Shown piece after piece: positions 1 through 5,221 of a stretch of 5,833 nt of DNA (position 1 is its first letter; each line of letters begins with the position of its first letter). The stretch spans positions 1 through 5,833 of the forward strand of contig JAGQIY010000966.1 of the NCBI GenBank assembly GCA_020430865.1, written 5' to 3'. A program made the translations under genes and the position numbers. A model generated the notes under the pieces. It was not told the DNA's origin and searched no databases. It saw nothing but the letters and a program-made list of their open reading frames with translations. Source of the DNA: Myxococcales bacterium (GTDB taxonomy: Bacteria; Myxococcota; Polyangia; Polyangiales; Polyangiaceae).

Positions 1-232
1 CGCTCTCCGGCGTGTCGTCCTGGTTGACGAGGCGCAGCGCGCGGCTCTTCATGTCTTCACGCCGCAAGTAGCCCTTGCGCTCCAGGGCGCGCAGGTGGTC
101 GTTCACCCCGTTCGTGGAGCGAATGCCCATGTACTCGCCAATCTCTCGCAGCGTAGGCGGGTACCCGCGCTCTTCGATCGACTTGCGAATGTAATCCAGC
201 GTCTGCGCCTGGCGCTTGGTCAGCCCTTGCAT
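1..232 (-). CDS. lexA: LexA SOS repressor, N-terminal part (cut by window edge)
   Basis: This is the winged-helix DNA-binding domain of LexA, the repressor of the SOS response; in the family, RecA-stimulated self-cleavage inactivates it after DNA damage. About 77 codons are visible. The start [19 protein letters not shown] lines up with the E. coli start MKALTARQ, which fixes the ATG at 232. It is followed by [17 protein letters not shown] (helix-turn-helix entry and recognition-helix start), [16 protein letters not shown], and the wing and linker ending near [14 protein letters not shown]. The self-cleavage site and Ser/Lys catalytic dyad would lie beyond base 1 and cannot be checked. There is no Shine-Dalgarno sequence before the ATG, which fits the nearly leaderless transcript predicted from the upstream promoter candidate. 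The gene follows the cNMP-binding-domain gene after a 102-base gap that holds a palindrome and an operator candidate, so it probably has its own promoter. Identification is firm from similarity to the known LexA N-terminus. Confidence 0.95.
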   Translation of the reverse strand, partial: MQGLTKRQAQTLDYIRKSIEERGYPPTLREIGEYMGIRSTNGVNDHLRALERKGYLRREDMKSRALRLVNQDDTPES

Positions 233-241
233 GGTTCGCGT

Positions 242-270
242 AGGCTACTGAACGGGTGTGTGGGCGTCAA
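242..270 (-). promoter_or_regulatory. Candidate sigma-70-type promoter of lexA
   Basis: On the minus strand TTGACG (270-265, 5 of 6 bases of the -35 consensus) is separated by exactly 17 bases from TAGCCT (247-242, a weak -10 that keeps T1, A2 and T6). Transcription would start near 235, only about 3 bases before the lexA ATG at 232. This agrees with the missing Shine-Dalgarno sequence. The weak -10 hexamer is the main doubt. Confidence 0.45.
247..263 (-). promoter_or_regulatory. Candidate LexA box (autoregulatory operator)
   Basis: The minus-strand 17-mer CCACACACCCGTTCAGT matches the Myxococcus xanthus LexA-binding consensus that I recall (CTRHAMRYBYGTTCAGS) at 15 of 17 positions, including the whole GTTCAG core; the second and last bases differ. 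It occupies the spacer between the -35 and -10 candidates and slightly overlaps the -10, which is where a repressor would block RNA polymerase. lexA autoregulation is usual in bacteria. The consensus is quoted from memory, and its use here assumes a myxobacterial host. Confidence 0.5.
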
Positions 271-280
271 ATTCTGTGCA

Positions 281-311
281 CGTCGATTTTCCACAAGCTG
301 GAAAATCAACG
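281..311. repeat. Strong palindrome between the cNMP-binding gene and lexA
   Basis: Perfect 9-base arms GATTTTCCA (285-293) and TGGAAAATC (299-307) surround a 5-base centre. Beyond one mismatch the symmetry continues for three more pairs (281-283 with 309-311), giving 12 of 13 pairs. The arms are AT-rich in a GC-rich setting. The centre lies about 60 bases upstream of the predicted lexA start, and the element is 11 bases upstream of the -35 candidate, which suits an activator or operator site. It could instead be a hairpin ending the upstream gene, but no T-run follows it on the transcribed strand. Confidence 0.6.
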
Positions 312-334
312 AGTTTTTGCGGGGACGCATACGC

Positions 335-802
335 TCAGAACTTGCCGCTGATCGACAGGAACGTGAGTTTGTTGGTGGTCTCGCGCAGGCGACCCACCAG
401 CATCCTCACGATCGACCACAGCACCTCGTAGGCGAGGTCCTTGTGCAAGAAGAGCAGGTCGTCGAAGCCGTCCTTGGGGATCGCGAGCACTCGGCAGGTG
501 TTGTGGACCCGGGCGTCGGCGGAACGCGGCGACTCGTCGAGCAGCGCCATCTCGCCGAACATCTGTCCGGGGCCCAGGATGGCTAGCGCCTCCTCGCCCA
601 TCCCCGGCACTTCCCGGCTGATGCGCACTCGCCCGTCGAGGATCAGGTAGAGCTTGTCCCCCGCGTCACCGTGCTCGAAGATCTTGGTGCCGAGCTGATG
701 GGTCTCTTCGACCGCGACCTTGGCGATCAGCTCCAGGGCCTCGTCCTTGAGACCGGCAAACAGGTCCACCTTGCGCAGCTGCTCGACTCGCTCGGAGGGC
801 AT
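335..802 (-). CDS. Stand-alone cyclic-nucleotide-binding (CRP-like) domain protein
   Basis: The 155-residue protein is essentially one cNMP-binding domain. The first helix LRKVDLFAGLKDEALELIA (9-27) is the usual N-terminal helix of the family. The beta-roll includes EHGDAGDKLYLILDGRVRI (about 43-61). The phosphate-binding cassette is FGEMALLDESPRSADARV (82-99); Glu84 and Arg93 sit where the ribose- and phosphate-contacting residues are expected. A C-terminal helix (115-145) corresponds to the CRP dimerisation helix. The protein ends there, so the helix-turn-helix of CRP/FNR regulators is absent; it cannot bind DNA in that way and is more likely a sensor or regulatory subunit acting through a partner. 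The ATG at 802 has no clear Shine-Dalgarno sequence. A weak -10-like TAGAGT (817-812) lies close before it. It follows tonB by 70 bases on the same strand. The domain call is firm, but the ligand (cAMP, cGMP or none) and the partner are unknown. Confidence 0.88.
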   Translation of the reverse strand: MPSERVEQLRKVDLFAGLKDEALELIAKVAVEETHQLGTKIFEHGDAGDKLYLILDGRVRISREVPGMGEEALAILGPGQMFGEMALLDESPRSADARVHNTCRVLAIPKDGFDDLLFLHKDLAYEVLWSIVRMLVGRLRETTNKLTFLSISGKF

Positions 803-834
803 GACTCGACGACTCTACACGACCTGATGCTGAG

Positions 835-863
835 CCGTCGCGTTTCCTGCGTCCGAGCGACGG
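835..863 (-). terminator. Possible hairpin after tonB (weak terminator candidate)
   Basis: CCGTCGC (835-841) and GCGACGG (857-863) form a 7-bp GC-rich stem with a 15-base loop, beginning 10 bases downstream of the tonB stop. No T-run follows on the transcribed strand, so it is not a standard intrinsic terminator. It might stall polymerase, protect the operon's 3' end, or be fortuitous. Confidence 0.25.
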
Positions 864-872
864 ATCCCGCGA

Positions 873-1733
873 TCAGCGAGTGAAGGTCACGGTGAATGGT
901 GGAGTGCTCGCCGTGATCGCCTTGCCGCTCGGGTCGAGCGCGGGAGTGTAGCGCATGCGGAACGCGCAGGAGCGAGCCAGCGAGCCGAAGCCGTTGCCTG
1001 GATCGGAGAGCACCTGCACCGAGGTGGCCTTTCCACTCGGATCCACCGTGACGCTGAGGCGCACGCGCGCGAAGTCGATCTGCTCCATGTCGGCCTGGGC
1101 TGGGAAGCCGCAGCTGGACCAGTTGGTGCCTCGGGCTCCGGCCGGCCGAGCCTTGCTCTCTTTGGGCGGCGGCGGAGGAGGTGGTGGCTTTGGCTTCGTG
1201 CCCTGGCCCCCCTTCACGCCGTCCTTGCTCGTCACGGGGTTCCGCACGGCGGTGTCCGAGGTCCCGTACGAGGCGGTGGTTCCACCGGCGTAGCGGTCGC
1301 CTTCACCCTGAGTCATCGTGAAGTCCGTCATGTCCACGGGCTCCGTCGGGTCGGCCTCAGCCGTCAGCGTCTTGCCTGCGCTGGCCGGTTGAGCGGCGGT
1401 CTCCTTGATCGGATCCGGCGCCTTGTCCTGCACCACCTCTTGCTCGGGCTCAGGTTCGGGTTCGGGTTCGGGTTCGGGCGGCTTGGGTGGCTCCTTATCC
1501 ATCTGGATATCGATCTCGTCGACCACCGCGTTGTCGATCGCGTAGGTCACGCCAGAGGTGAACTCGTCCATCCAGTAGGGCGTACGCAGGCCCTTCGCCG
1601 CCGCGGCACCGTGCAGGAACAGTCCGCCGAGGATCCCGAGCACCATGCCGACGCGTGTGACTCCCCGATCCAGGGAGAGCACGGCGACCAAGGGGTCGAG
1701 ATTGCTGGGGGAGGGGCGGGCTGCAACGCTCAT
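873..1733 (-). CDS. tonB: TonB-like energy transducer with EP and polyproline spacers
   Basis: The 286-residue protein has TonB architecture. A cytoplasmic N-terminus of about 27 residues is followed by one membrane helix (28-46), whose end FLHGAAAA resembles CIHGAVVA of E. coli TonB; His41 thus sits like the functionally important TonB His20. The periplasmic spacer contains a Glu-Pro repeat (87-97), then a KPKP element running into eight prolines (183-190). The C-terminal domain (about 205-286) reads RVRLSVTVDPSGKATSVQVL, then a helix around GFGSLARSCAFRMRYTPAL and the closing strand PPFTVTFTR, typical of TonB C-terminal beta-alpha-beta folds. Cys208 and Cys256 flank this domain and may form a disulfide. 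In the family this domain contacts the TonB box of outer-membrane receptors; no receptor is present here, so the cargo is unknown. The ATG is 3 bases after the exbD stop, implying translational coupling. It could serve another envelope machine rather than metal or vitamin uptake. Confidence 0.85.
   Translation of the reverse strand: MSVAARPSPSNLDPLVAVLSLDRGVTRVGMVLGILGGLFLHGAAAAKGLRTPYWMDEFTSGVTYAIDNAVVDEIDIQMDKEPPKPPEPEPEPEPEPEQEVVQDKAPDPIKETAAQPASAGKTLTAEADPTEPVDMTDFTMTQGEGDRYAGGTTASYGTSDTAVRNPVTSKDGVKGGQGTKPKPPPPPPPPKESKARPAGARGTNWSSCGFPAQADMEQIDFARVRLSVTVDPSGKATSVQVLSDPGNGFGSLARSCAFRMRYTPALDPSGKAITASTPPFTVTFTR
1166..1190 (-). repeat. Polyproline-coding GGC/GGA/GGT tract in tonB
   Basis: A run of GGN triplets on the plus strand encodes eight consecutive prolines (residues 183-190) of the TonB-like protein, just after a Lys-Pro-Lys-Pro element. 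It forms a stiff periplasmic rod segment. Runs of three or more prolines stall ribosomes unless elongation factor P helps, so translation of this protein should depend on EF-P. Confidence 0.7.
1453..1478. repeat. Hexanucleotide tandem repeat (GGTTCG)n coding Glu-Pro units in tonB
   Basis: Four perfect GGTTCG units plus two further bases lie on the plus strand; on the coding strand this is CCC-GAA repeated, giving the Pro-Glu ladder at about residues 88-96 of the TonB-like protein. Identical codons in each unit suggest slippage rather than selection on the protein alone. Since each unit is two codons, gain or loss of units keeps the frame and only changes the length of the spacer. Confidence 0.85.
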
Positions 1734-1736
1734 GGT

Positions 1737-2192
1737 TCATCCGTCGCTGCTGGCGGGTTTGCCTGCTTCCTTGGTTTCCCCCGGCGCGGCTTGTTGAACG
1801 CCGAACGCGACCTTGCTGATGCCGGCACGGTTCAGCAGGTCGAGCACGTGGATGACCCGGCCGTGCTCGACTTTCTTATCCGCACGGATTACGGCACGGA
1901 TGTCCTTGTTCTTCGCCTTGGCTGCCTTCGCAAGGCCGCTCACGGCCTCGTCGTCGGAGACCTGCTTGGAGTCGACCATGGTCTTGCCATCCACGCTCAG
2001 CTCGACGCTGAACACCGTCTGGATGTCCTGACCGCTCGCGGCCTTGGGCAGGTCCATGGGCATGCCCTGGCTCACGATCATCTTGGCGGTGACCATGAAG
2101 ATGATCAGCAGCACCAGCGTGACGTCGACGAGCGGCGTCACGTTGATGCCAGCGATCATCCCGTCATCGTCGTTGGATGCGCCGCCGGCCAC
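1737..2192 (-). CDS. exbD: ExbD/TolR family proton-channel subunit
   Basis: The 151-residue protein is a biopolymer transport protein of the ExbD/TolR family. It has a short cytoplasmic N-terminus with GMIAGINVTPLVDVTLVLLI (11-30): the motif INVTPLVDV carries Asp23, the membrane carboxylate (equivalent to Asp25 of E. coli ExbD) that takes up protons. The single membrane helix is about 21-37, followed by a periplasmic domain (about 45-138) with DIRAVIRADKKVEHGRVIHVLDLLNRAGI, the usual ExbD strand-helix unit. The start codon is GTG at 2192. It is chosen because AGAGGAG (2204-2198) stands 5 bases before it and the exbB stop is only 2 bases upstream. The next in-frame Met (residue 12) would still keep the motif but has no comparable ribosome site. 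Together with ExbB it forms the proton-driven motor that energises the TonB-like protein encoded next. Confidence 0.93.
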   Translation of the reverse strand: MAGGASNDDDGMIAGINVTPLVDVTLVLLIIFMVTAKMIVSQGMPMDLPKAASGQDIQTVFSVELSVDGKTMVDSKQVSDDEAVSGLAKAAKAKNKDIRAVIRADKKVEHGRVIHVLDLLNRAGISKVAFGVQQAAPGETKEAGKPASSDG

Positions 2193-2194
2193 CG

Positions 2195-2875
<681 letters not shown>

Positions 2876-2881
2876 CGGGAT

Positions 2882-2887
2882 TCCTCT
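2882..2887 (-). promoter_or_regulatory. Ribosome binding site of exbB
   Basis: AGAGGA stands 6 bases before the ATG at 2875. It is one of only two good Shine-Dalgarno sequences in the window (the other serves exbD); most other genes here lack one, which suggests the ExbBD motor is translated comparatively well. Confidence 0.7.
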
Positions 2888-2974
2888 GCAGTCGGACGTG
2901 AAGAGCGGGAGGGGGGAGGGGAAAGATTCCTGGTTGATGGGGCCTGGGGAGGCCGCCGTCCACCCGTTAATCCG

Positions 2975-2990
2975 GCAACTTGCGTGCCGG
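2975..2990 (-). promoter_or_regulatory. Candidate sigma-54 (-24/-12) promoter of exbB-exbD-tonB
   Basis: The minus-strand sequence CCGGCACGCAAGTTGC contains GGCACG, four bases, then TTGC. It has the essential GG (2988-2987) and GC (2976-2975) with exactly ten bases between them. The usual consensus is TGGCACG-N4-TTGCA/T, so the only clear departures are C for T before the GG and C after the TTGC. Transcription would start near 2963, leaving a leader of about 88 bases before the exbB ATG. No good -35/-10 pair was seen in this gap. A sigma-54 promoter would need an enhancer-binding activator; its site would lie in the remaining bases up to about 3084 or inside the gene upstream. Confidence 0.45.
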
Positions 2991-3084
2991 TCCCGGCGAG
3001 AACAAAGCGCAGCGCGGCTCTGCTGACAAGGGGCAAACTCTCTCTACGTTTCGCGCTGCCACGGGGTTTGAGCGCTGCTCCATT

Positions 3085-3984
3085 CTAGCGCGCCTTGCGG
3101 GCGGCTCGCTTTCGCGCCCGCTCCCGCTTCTTTCGCTCGAAATCCAGGGCCCGGGGCGATCCGGCGGGGATCGGGCTCCGGAGCTTCTTGGGGCGGGGCT
3201 CCCCGCCTGGTCGGCTGCAACAGCGAAACCCGATGGAATAATCCGAGTACTTGGTGTTGTGCCCGGTGGTTTGGTAGCCGCAGCCTTCGCCGTTGATGTG
3301 GGTGTCGAGGTAGTAACCGCCTCGAAACGTCCCGCTGCGGTTCGACGTCCACTCGTGGAGGTTGCCTACCATGTCGTACAGGCCGAACGAGTTGCGGCAG
3401 CGCTTGTAGGCGCCGGTCCTGGCGACCGTCTTCGGGAGCCGGTTGAGCCGCGGATCGTTCATGCGGTCGATGTGGTACAGCTCCGCGTCCGGCAGCTTGC
3501 CGAAGACCCGCAACAGCGAGGATTCGCCGGCGTCGTTGCAGCGTCCCTTGATGTGCTTGTCTCCGTACGGATACTGCGTGGGCTGACGGCCCTTGCAGGC
3601 GGTGACCCACTCCTCGTCGCTGCACAGTCGTTTCCCTGCGGACTCACAGGCGATGGTGGCCTCTTCCTGGGTGAGGTAAGCCTGGGGGACCACCCCGCTT
3701 CGGCTCCGCGCCATCACGAGCTGATCTGGGCTCGGCGAGAAGTAGGGCGAGTGGGTACGCACGCGCCTGCCCTTGCCGTTCACCACATCCATGCTCGCCT
3801 CGTAGCGATCGATGCAGTAGCGACCGAGGATGCTCGCCATGCCGCTGGGGCAGCCCTTGGCCCCCTGGCTGCTGGGAGCGATCAGGACCGTGGCCGTCAC
3901 GGCGGCGATCACGCACGCGGGCAACGCGACGCGCTCGAACCAGGGCGCTCGGGCTCGCTCACTCTGATCTCGCGCCCGGGACAT
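3085..3984 (-). CDS. Membrane-anchored SUMF1/FGE-like domain protein, likely non-catalytic
   Basis: The 299-residue protein has a basic N-terminus, one membrane segment (about 19-36, a signal anchor or uncleaved signal peptide), then a SUMF1 (formylglycine-generating-enzyme-like) domain at about 45-257. Family marks are the opening GRYCIDRYEAS (54-64), YLTQEEATIACESAGKRLCS followed by EEWVTAC (103-130), YPYGD (138-142), FGLYDMVGNLHEW (200-212), FRGGYYLD (220-227) and the closing GFRCC (252-256). Genuine aerobic FGEs oxidise a sulfatase cysteine using a Cys-x4-Cys pair upstream of the closing motif. Here the region reads GEGCGYQTTGHNTKY, with one cysteine and no partner five residues on, so that oxidase chemistry is unlikely. 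It probably acts outside the cytoplasmic membrane, perhaps as a binding or scaffold protein; its many cysteines suggest disulfides. It ends in a strongly basic tail (283-299). It starts 70 bases after the TPR gene. No sulfatase gene is near. Confidence 0.82.
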   Translation of the reverse strand: MSRARDQSERARAPWFERVALPACVIAAVTATVLIAPSSQGAKGCPSGMASILGRYCIDRYEASMDVVNGKGRRVRTHSPYFSPSPDQLVMARSRSGVVPQAYLTQEEATIACESAGKRLCSDEEWVTACKGRQPTQYPYGDKHIKGRCNDAGESSLLRVFGKLPDAELYHIDRMNDPRLNRLPKTVARTGAYKRCRNSFGLYDMVGNLHEWTSNRSGTFRGGYYLDTHINGEGCGYQTTGHNTKYSDYSIGFRCCSRPGGEPRPKKLRSPIPAGSPRALDFERKKRERARKRAARKAR

Positions 3985-4054
3985 CGGCCCCCACTCAGAA
4001 GCACACAGGCGGCTTCGTCAAGTTCTCGAGGTGCTTTTTTCTGGGTTCCTGAGC
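3985..4054. other. Short intergenic gap with repeated CTCAGAAGC and weak promoter candidate
   Basis: CTCAGAAGC occurs as a direct repeat (3994-4002 and 4054-4062), and CTGAGCTCAG (4049-4058) is a 10-base palindrome over the stop codon of the TPR gene. On the minus strand TTGACG (4021-4016) is a good -35, but the best spaced -10 (CTGAGT, 3998-3993) is poor. The plus-strand T-run near 4035-4040 is on the wrong strand for a terminator of these genes. Confidence 0.3.
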
Positions 4055-5110
4055 TCAGAAGCCGCCGAATACTCCGACGAAGCCGCTCTCGCCATCGAGC
4101 CGGGCCAGGATCCGCGGCTTGCGGGCCTCGCTCTGCGTGCTGGCCTCGTCGGGCCACAACAGCCACGTGGCCACGAAGAGCGCTGCGCCCGCACCCGCTC
4201 CGATGAAGCCCCAGCGGGCGACGCTTCGGTCGTCTGCCTCGCGTTGCTTGAGGTCGGCGAGCTGCGAGCAAGCGGAGCGCACGTCGAGCTGGTTGCTGCC
4301 GCACTGCCGGCCTGGATCTCGCGCGTCGATGTCTGACAGCGCCAGGTCCGCTTCGTGCTTGGCCTGGTTCGCGCGCAGGGTGAACCCGATGGCGACGCCC
4401 ACGCTCAGCGCCGTGAGCGCCCCCTCACCGACGAGGAGTGGGAGCTTCAGCTTCGAGCTGGGACTCGCCTCGGGCGAGGTACGATCTGCTGGCATCGCGA
4501 TCGATGTCCTCGCAAGAGCTGGCTGCGGACGGTCGATCTGACTCGGAGGGGGCTCGAGCTCGAGCCGGTGCTCACCTCGCGCCGCCACCGCGATCTCGTG
4601 TCGTTGTTCATGGTCGGCCCGGAGTGCGCGGACGATGTGGAGTCCCGGGTTCACCAGCTGCGCTTCGCCCGCCTCGATTTCATTGCCGTCCAGAAACACT
4701 TGCCAGGGGCCAGAGTCGGGGACCAGGACCGTGAGTTCTCCGACCTGCGCTCTCACCCGTTCGATGGCTGGACCCACCAGTCGAGAGACGTCCGCGGCCT
4801 GCTGGCCTTCGCCGAGCAGCTGCTTGGCCCGCTCGAAGTCGGTGAGCGCGGCGCCGTAGTCGGCCAGCTGTTCCTGGCAGTATGCGAGGTGATAGCGCAG
4901 CCCCGGCGTTTCCTTGATCTTCAGAGCTGCACGCAGCTCGTTGGCCGCGGCAGCCCAGTCTTGCTTCTGTTCGAGCCGGCGAGCAGCGTGGAAATGCTCT
5001 CGAGCGGTGAGCAGGTCCTCAGCGCTCTGGGCCGTGGCGGAAGGCGCGATGAGCAGCCAGGCTCCCAGGACGGAGCCGGGGAGTCGGAGTGAGAGTGAGC
5101 GGACACGCAT
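4055..5110 (-). CDS. Exported TPR-containing protein with two C-terminal membrane helices
   Basis: The 351-residue protein has a signal peptide: Arg2, Arg4 and Arg9, a hydrophobic core at 10-22, and a probable cleavage after Ala27 (PSATA then QSAED). Residues about 32-98 form two TPR-like helix pairs (AREHFHAARRLEQKQDWAAA; the second around LRYHLAYCQEQLADYGAAL). Residues about 123-186 look like a small beta domain similar to PEGA modules (ELTVLVPDSGPWQVFLDGN, then VNPGLHIVRAL and a closing strand). A Pro/Ser-rich linker (187-222) leads to two hydrophobic helices (about 224-245 and 301-319). The loop between them contains Cys270 and Cys281, perhaps a disulfide. This TPR-PEGA-membrane pattern is, to my knowledge, common and mostly uncharacterised in myxobacteria. 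The ATG at 5110 is chosen for the signal peptide; it has no Shine-Dalgarno sequence, and a hairpin lies just upstream. The function is unknown; TPRs suggest protein binding in the periplasm. Confidence 0.8.
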   Translation of the reverse strand: MRVRSLSLRLPGSVLGAWLLIAPSATAQSAEDLLTAREHFHAARRLEQKQDWAAAANELRAALKIKETPGLRYHLAYCQEQLADYGAALTDFERAKQLLGEGQQAADVSRLVGPAIERVRAQVGELTVLVPDSGPWQVFLDGNEIEAGEAQLVNPGLHIVRALRADHEQRHEIAVAARGEHRLELEPPPSQIDRPQPALARTSIAMPADRTSPEASPSSKLKLPLLVGEGALTALSVGVAIGFTLRANQAKHEADLALSDIDARDPGRQCGSNQLDVRSACSQLADLKQREADDRSVARWGFIGAGAGAALFVATWLLWPDEASTQSEARKPRILARLDGESGFVGVFGGF

Positions 5111-5118
5111 GGGTTGAA

Positions 5119-5150
5119 CCGAGGTTTGGGGGGGAGTGGCCCAACCTCGG
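5119..5150 (-). promoter_or_regulatory. Hairpin in the leader of the TPR gene
   Basis: CCGAGG plus TTGGG (5119-5124, 5126-5130, with T5125 bulged) pair with CCCAA plus CCTCGG (5140-5150), giving 11 bp and a 9-base loop. The stem ends 8 bases before the ATG at 5110, where a ribosome would bind. It could control translation or be the end of the upstream transcript, but no T-run follows. Confidence 0.45.
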
Positions 5151-5162
5151 CCCGCAGCGGGC
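5150..5162. repeat. Small palindrome GCCCGC-A-GCGGGC
   Basis: A perfect 13-base inverted repeat abuts the 5119-5150 hairpin, so the RNA between the nucleotidase and TPR genes could form two consecutive GC-rich stems. Without a T-run it is at best a weak or Rho-assisted stop signal or an RNA-stability element. Confidence 0.35.
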
Positions 5163-5221
5163 TCAGTTGTTCGAAATCTGCCGCGCCCCGCGTTTCCCGC
5201 ACCGCGTGCGCCTCGGGATGC

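Larger units (their letters stand above)
2876..3084. other. Intergenic leader region upstream of exbB
   Basis: This 209-base gap has no supported gene. It contains the exbB ribosome site, the sigma-54 promoter candidate, and a run G3-A-G6-A-G4 on the plus strand (2907-2921) that makes the exbB leader RNA strongly C/U-rich. The motif GCAGCGC and its inverse recur in the upstream part (about 3007-3080), possibly activator sites, but the GC-rich background makes chance likely. No T-run terminator for the upstream gene was seen. Confidence 0.6.

Noticed and set aside
281..311. Palindrome as an intrinsic terminator of the cNMP-domain gene
   Set aside because: On the transcribed strand the stem is followed by GACGTGCACAG, not a T-run. 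A T-run (315-319) is on the other side, but no plus-strand gene reads into it.
95..586. Plus-strand open frame spanning the lexA start and the cNMP-domain gene
   Set aside because: It crosses two recognised genes and the regulatory gap between them, and has no recognisable product.
1166..1478. Repeats in tonB as a CRISPR-like or mobile-element repeat
   Set aside because: Units are short, in frame and code for proline-rich spacer residues typical of TonB proteins; there are no spacers and no flanking element.
2972..2990. Inverted repeat CCGGCA-N7-TGCCGG as a terminator
   Set aside because: No T-run on either strand; the same bases are better explained by the -24/-12 promoter pattern, which is partly self-complementary.
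3085..3984. Genuine sulfatase-activating FGE
   Set aside because: The Cys-x4-Cys active site is not seen and no sulfatase gene is in the window.
3993..4021. TTGACG-N17-CTGAGT as a firm promoter for the SUMF1-domain gene
   Set aside because: The -35 is good but the -10 matches the consensus too poorly to call without transcript data.
2980..4206. Long plus-strand open frame of 408 codons
   Set aside because: It lies almost wholly opposite the SUMF1-domain gene and the 5' gap of exbB. Its product shows no recognisable domain, and long shadow frames are expected opposite GC-rich genes.
4355..5092. Plus-strand open frame of 245 codons opposite the TPR gene
   Set aside because: No domain or ribosome site; the minus-strand frame has a signal peptide, TPRs and membrane helices.
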